From the NCBI RefSeq assembly GCF_000389965.1, contig NC_021191.1:1923501-1987500 (forward strand): a stretch of DNA of 64,000 nt. Direction: 5' to 3'. Each line of letters begins with the position of its first letter. The stretch's first letter is position 1. Positions 60,347-64,000 of this stretch are shown piece after piece. The position numbers and the translations under genes were made by a program. A model generated the notes under the pieces. It was not told the origin of the DNA and did no database searches. It was given only the letters and a program-made list of their open reading frames with translations. This DNA comes from Actinoplanes sp. N902-109 (GTDB taxonomy: Bacteria; Actinomycetota; Actinomycetes; Mycobacteriales; Micromonosporaceae).

Positions 60347-61600
60347 ATGGCACGTCAGTGGCGTTTCAGGCGGATTGCCGAGGTGACCCGCGGCGGCCGG
60401 AAGGGCCGGAAACGGCCGCGCGGGCGGTTGATCTCCGCGATGCTGGAAACCATGGTCGTCGGGGACAATCAGATCAAATCGGTACGCCAGTTCCGCCGGT
60501 TCGCGCTCGTGGTCTGCCTCGCCGGTGCTGCCGTGCAGCTGGTGCTGACCGCGTACTACCTGGGCATGGGGCACAAGGCCACGCCGCGCGACGTACCGGT
60601 CGGGCTGGTCACGCCGACCGCCAAGCAGGCGCCGGTGATGAACCTGCTGGAACGCAACCGGGTGTTCCGGGTGCGCATCTACAAGTCCGCGGATGCGCTG
60701 GAGAACGGCATCCTGCGGCGCGAGGTGTACGGCGGGGTGGACGTCACGTTCCCGCAGCCGCGGCTCTACATCGCCAGCGCCGCCGGGGCGTCCGCGGCTC
60801 AGCTGCTGCGCAGCACGTTCACCATGGTGCTCGCCCAGCAGAACGCCGATCAGCTGGAGACGCTGCGGGACAAGGGCGACACGGTCACCATCGAGCAGGC
60901 CGCCGTGCTGGCGACGCCGCCGTTCGTGGCCGACGTGGTGCCGCTGCCACCCGACGACGTCAACGGCGCGTCGCTCAGCTTCCTGGTGCAGGCGCTCGCA
61001 CTCGGCGGGACGATCGCCTCGGTGGGGCTCGGGCGGCTCATTCCCCGTACCCGCCGGTCCTGGAAACGGGGTCTGGGACACCTGGTGACCCTCGTCGTGT
61101 ACGCCGCCGGCTCGGCCGCCGTCGTGCTGTGGTCGATGAGCTGGTTCGGCGTCGGCAAGGGCGCCGACCAGACGGAGACGCTGGCGATCTTCGGTCTGGT
61201 CTCGCTCGCCATCACCGGCTCGACGGCGGGTGCCGTGGCGCTGTTCGGTCCCGGTGGCGCCCTGCTGGGCATGCTCTACTTCACCGTCGGCACGGTCATC
61301 AACGGCGCCAGCATCCTGCCGGAGTTCCTGCCCGTGTTCGGCCGCATCGTCGGCGGCAACCTGCCGACCGGTGCCGGCGTGCAGGCGGTGCGCGACAATC
61401 TGTACTTCCCGGACGCGCCGATCGGGTCGCACCTGTTCGTCCTGGGGCTCTATGCCGGGATCGGGTGCCTGCTGGTGCTGGTCACCAACCTGTTGCCCAA
61501 CCGCAGCGACCGCATCGCGGAGCTGGATCTGGAGGTCCGCGACCGGATCGAGGGCAACGACGTGCGCGAGCCGGCCACGATTCCCAGCGTGGTTGTTTGA
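60347..61600 (+). CDS. YhgE/ABC-2-like membrane protein
   Basis: A 417-residue protein. After a basic cytosolic N-terminus, a first helix (FALVVCLAGAAVQLVLTAYY) is followed by a ~140-residue outside domain (DVPVGLVTPTAKQAPVMNLL to PPFVADVVPLPPDDVNGASL). Five or so helices come at the C-terminal end (e.g. LSFLVQALALGGTIASVGLG, LVSLAITGSTAGAVALFGPG and MLYFTVGTVINGASILPEFL). This is the layout of YhgE/Pip and DUF3533-like ABC-2 membrane proteins, without an ATPase gene nearby. A transport or envelope-stress role is likely; substrate unknown. Confidence 0.8.
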   Translation: MARQWRFRRIAEVTRGGRKGRKRPRGRLISAMLETMVVGDNQIKSVRQFRRFALVVCLAGAAVQLVLTAYYLGMGHKATPRDVPVGLVTPTAKQAPVMNLLERNRVFRVRIYKSADALENGILRREVYGGVDVTFPQPRLYIASAAGASAAQLLRSTFTMVLAQQNADQLETLRDKGDTVTIEQAAVLATPPFVADVVPLPPDDVNGASLSFLVQALALGGTIASVGLGRLIPRTRRSWKRGLGHLVTLVVYAAGSAAVVLWSMSWFGVGKGADQTETLAIFGLVSLAITGSTAGAVALFGPGGALLGMLYFTVGTVINGASILPEFLPVFGRIVGGNLPTGAGVQAVRDNLYFPDAPIGSHLFVLGLYAGIGCLLVLVTNLLPNRSDRIAELDLEVRDRIEGNDVREPATIPSVVV

Positions 61601-61689
61601 TCCGTTGTGATGTTTGACCCGTGGATCCCTTAACAAGCGCGGGGTACGGTCGATCCGTGCTTGAAGCGTCAAGTGCTAAGGGGAGCCGC

Positions 61690-62304
61690 ATGTCTTCAAC
61701 TGTTCGCAGCCGTGTCACCGTGCCGCTGAAGTTCGCCGACGGATACACGACGACGGCCGACGTGATCACGTTCACCGGCCTGGCCGACGGCAAGGAGCAC
61801 CTGGCGCTCGCGCTGGGCGACGTGGCGGGCGCGAAGGTGCCGCTGGTGCGGCCGCACTCGGAGTGCATGACCGGCGACGTGTTCGGCTCGCAGCGCTGCG
61901 ACTGCGGGCCACAGCTGCGCGAGGCCGTCCAGCGGATCGCCGAGACCGGCGGATACCTGCTCTATCTGCGCCAGGAGGGCCGCGGCATCGGCCTCTACGC
62001 CAAGCTCGACGCCTACGCGCTGCAAGACCTCGGCATGGACACGTACGAGGCCAACCGTGCGCTGGGGCACGCCGACGACGAACGCGACTACACCGCCGCC
62101 GCGCAGATGCTGACCGCGCTCGGCGTGCCCGCAGTCGACCTGCTGACCAACAACCCCGACAAGGCGGCCCAGTTGCGCGCGCTCGGGGTGGACGTGCGGG
62201 CCGTGCGGCCGACCGGCGTCCACACCTCCGACGCGAACGTGCGTTACCTCCAGGCCAAGGTCTCGCACACCGCGCACACCATCGACCTGCCGTTGGCGGT
62301 CTGA
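61690..62304 (+). CDS. ribA: GTP cyclohydrolase II
   Basis: A 204-residue enzyme that opens GTP to 2,5-diamino-6-ribosylamino-pyrimidinone phosphate, the first step of riboflavin synthesis. The zinc ligands are in VRPHSECMTGDVFGSQRCDC, the catalytic region is YLLYLRQEGRGIGLYAKLDA, and the conserved end is VDLLTNNPDKAAQLRALGVD. It is a single-domain form without the RibB half. ATG 61690 has AAGGGGAG just upstream. No other rib gene is adjacent, so this may be one of several copies found in actinobacteria. Confidence 0.95.
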   Translation: MSSTVRSRVTVPLKFADGYTTTADVITFTGLADGKEHLALALGDVAGAKVPLVRPHSECMTGDVFGSQRCDCGPQLREAVQRIAETGGYLLYLRQEGRGIGLYAKLDAYALQDLGMDTYEANRALGHADDERDYTAAAQMLTALGVPAVDLLTNNPDKAAQLRALGVDVRAVRPTGVHTSDANVRYLQAKVSHTAHTIDLPLAV

Positions 62305-62391
62305 CCTCCGCGTTGCTCCTCAGGTGTCGTCCGGTTGCGCCGAACAGGCAGGGGTCACACCCAGTCCGTTCGAGCGCGCGGAGGTCGTCCA

Positions 62392-63018
62392 GTGGGTATC
62401 GAGGGCGTCAGCAGCCGGATCGCGGAGATCCAGGCCCGGATGATCGCGATGCAGACCCAGCAGGCGAGCAAGGCGACGACCGCCGGCGCGACAACCGCCG
62501 CCGGGCCGGCCACCACGGCCTCAGGAGCCTCGTTCGCCACAGCGCTCGCGGATGCCATGGGCACCCAGTCGGCGACCACGACGGCGGCCACCGCCACGAA
62601 GTACACGCTCACCAGCAAGGGCATCCCGACCGAGCTCGCGGCGTACGGGAACGGCAAGATCCCGGCCGCCGCGCTGGAGCAGGTCGGCAACACCGGCCAC
62701 AAGCTCTGGGCGCCGGCGGCGCAGAACCTGAACCGGATGATCCAGGACGCCAAGGCGCAGGGCGTGACCATCGGCATCACCGACTCCTACCGGCCCTACG
62801 CCGAGCAGGTCGACCTGGCGCGGCGCAAGGGTCTTTACTCCCAGGGCGGGCTGGCCGCCAAACCCGGCACCAGCGAGCACGGCTGGGGCATGGCGGCCGA
62901 CCTCGACCTCAACGGCAAGGCGCTGACGTGGATGCGCGCCAACGCCGACAAGTACGGCTTCGTGGAGAACGTGCCCCGCGAGACCTGGCACTGGGCCTAC
63001 AAGCCGCAGAGCACCTGA
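62392..63018 (+). CDS. VanY-like D-alanyl-D-alanine carboxypeptidase domain protein without signal peptide
   Basis: A 208-residue protein. The C-terminal ~120 residues form a VanY/PF02557-like zinc peptidase: IGITDSYRPYAEQVDLARRK, KPGTSEHGWGMAADLDL (the SxHGWGxAAD metal-binding motif) and ETWHWAYKPQ. The N-terminus (GIEGVSSRIAEIQARMIAMQ, then a Thr/Ala-rich linker) has no signal peptide but resembles N-termini of proteins from flagellar loci in Micromonosporaceae. It may be exported by a flagellar route or act within the cell. GTG 62392 follows GGAGG at 7 bases. Confidence 0.88.
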   Translation: MGIEGVSSRIAEIQARMIAMQTQQASKATTAGATTAAGPATTASGASFATALADAMGTQSATTTAATATKYTLTSKGIPTELAAYGNGKIPAAALEQVGNTGHKLWAPAAQNLNRMIQDAKAQGVTIGITDSYRPYAEQVDLARRKGLYSQGGLAAKPGTSEHGWGMAADLDLNGKALTWMRANADKYGFVENVPRETWHWAYKPQST

Positions 63019-63162
63019 TCCCTGTGCTGCTCGACACGGTGAAGCCGGTCGTTCGCGCTCCTGTCGTCGAGGAATGAGCCACAGGTGACCGGCCACCGCC
63101 GGCGGGCCGCCCAGCAGCCGGTCGGCCGGGCCGAGTTCCCGGTGCAGTACCGGCGTGCGTTC

Positions 63163-63963
63163 CTATGCCCGCAGCAGCAGCTCACCGTGCAGCAGTGACA
63201 TCCAGCCGTCCGGCTCCGCCGCCCAGGTCCGCCAGCCCTGCGCGATGCGCTCCAGGGTGGCCTGGTCGGCGGCGCCGGACGCGAGCGACTGGCGGGCCAT
63301 GTCCGACTTGAGGGTGCGGTCCGCCCACAGCGTGCCCCACCATGCGCGGTCCTCCTCGGTGGCATAGCACCACGTGCTCGACGTCGGCGTCACGTCGGTG
63401 AAGCCGGCGGCGTGCGCCCAGGACAACAGGCGGCGTCCGGCATCCGGTTCACCACCGTTGTCCCGCGCGACGCGGTGGTACAGGTCCAGCCACTCGTCGA
63501 GCTCCGGCAGCAGCGGGAACCAGGCGAACCCGGCGAAGTCGCTCTCGCGCACCGCCACGATGCCGCCCGGCCTGGTGACCCGGCGCATCTCGCGCAGCGC
63601 CTGCACGGGGTCCCCGATGTGTTGCAGCACCTGGTGCGCGTGCACGACGTCGAAGGTGTCGTCCGGGAAGTCGAGGGCGTGCACGTCGCCGACCGCGAAG
63701 TCCACCGTCGTCAGACCCCGCCGGGCGATCTCGGCCCGCGCGAGATCCAGGGCCTCGGCCGTTCGTTCCAGCGCGGTGACCCGTCCGGGTGTGATGTGCG
63801 TCGCCAGGTCGGCGGTGATCGTGCCGGGCCCGCAGCCGACGTCGAGCAGCGACGCGCCGGAGGTCAGATGGGGCAGGAGGTAGCCGGCCGAATTTTCTGC
63901 GGTGCGCCAGCGATGGGAGCGCAGGACCGACTCGTGGTGTCCGTGTGTGTAGACAGCAGCCAT
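63163..63963 (-). CDS. Class I SAM-dependent methyltransferase
   Basis: A 266-residue methyltransferase of the UbiE/Methyltransf_11 type. The SAM-binding motif I is ASLLDVGCGPGTITADLATH, motif II lies near VTALERTAEALDLARAEIAR, then VGDVHALDFPDDTFDVVHAH and QVLQHIGDPVQALREMRRVT. The acceptor is unknown. It ends at 63163 and begins at 63963, reading towards the peptidase gene, with which it is convergent. It is outside the fluorine cluster, although it would generate SAH. Confidence 0.9.
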   Translation of the reverse strand: MAAVYTHGHHESVLRSHRWRTAENSAGYLLPHLTSGASLLDVGCGPGTITADLATHITPGRVTALERTAEALDLARAEIARRGLTTVDFAVGDVHALDFPDDTFDVVHAHQVLQHIGDPVQALREMRRVTRPGGIVAVRESDFAGFAWFPLLPELDEWLDLYHRVARDNGGEPDAGRRLLSWAHAAGFTDVTPTSSTWCYATEEDRAWWGTLWADRTLKSDMARQSLASGAADQATLERIAQGWRTWAAEPDGWMSLLHGELLLRA

Positions 63964-64000
63964 GCCTCGACGCTACGACTGCGTCTCGATAGTCGGGACG

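Overview
The window is high-GC actinobacterial DNA. GTG starts are frequent, many genes overlap by ATGA or GTGA, and there is a DUF3052 gene, a mycothiol-type DinB-fold gene, an RNase H/phosphatase fusion and an actinobacterial RNase P RNA. The combination points to Micromonosporaceae, most likely Actinoplanes. A fluorinase has been reported by genome mining from Actinoplanes sp. N902-109 and this may be that genome, but that link is from memory and was not checked.

1-12.1 kb is mostly housekeeping: a partial AraC regulator, an acyl-CoA dehydrogenase-like enzyme, an MFS transporter, a reductase, a chemoreceptor, pyruvate dehydrogenase E1 (aceE), a YjbQ enzyme, a fused alpha/beta 2-oxoacid dehydrogenase E1, a DUF3052 protein, an AhpE-like peroxiredoxin and tRNA-Val(TAC). 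12.9-16.0 kb is a xylan-degrading operon (GH10-CBM2 xylanase, CE1-type esterase-CBM2) with a CebR-like operator upstream and a strong terminator after it. 16.4-31.7 kb mixes small regulators, an MFS pump, a run of membrane and sensor genes with expanded amino-acid repeats, a two-component system, an XRE-TPR/flavoprotein pair and the Nif3 - zinc-ribbon - RNase H/phosphatase operon. 31.7-40.9 kb holds a membrane protein, a possible three-gene conflict module with a 10-bp-periodic operator, rnpB (minus strand), VOC and MarR genes, a DUF3311/solute:sodium symporter pair and a GH18 chitinase.

40.9-59.5 kb is an organofluorine (fluoroacetate / 4-fluorothreonine) biosynthetic cluster. Fluorinase FlA makes 5'-fluoro-5'-deoxyadenosine from SAM and fluoride. 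The MTAP-type phosphorylase (FlB-like) releases 5-fluoro-5-deoxyribose-1-phosphate and adenine, and an MtnA-type isomerase opens the sugar phosphate. After an aldolase step that is not encoded here, fluoroacetaldehyde and threonine would be exchanged by the fluorothreonine transaldolase (PLP domain fused to a class II aldolase-like domain). A YbaK-type tRNA deacylase (FthB-like) and an EamA exporter (FthC-like) handle fluorothreonine toxicity. A minus-strand operon of SAH hydrolase, SAM synthetase and a PfkB/adenosine kinase, plus a separate adenine phosphoribosyltransferase, recycles the SAM by-products. Regulators (XRE-cupin, LuxR type), a CPA2 antiporter, a Lnu(F)-like nucleotidyltransferase, a threonine dehydratase-like enzyme and a divergent GAPDH paralogue complete the locus. 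Fluoroacetyl-CoA thioesterase (FlK) and a conventional fluoroacetaldehyde dehydrogenase are not seen. The GAPDH paralogue has lost residues that bind the substrate phosphate and is the most intriguing gene in the window.

59.9-64 kb returns to ordinary genes: a hypothetical protein, a YhgE/ABC-2-like membrane protein, GTP cyclohydrolase II, a VanY-like peptidase without a signal peptide, and a methyltransferase.
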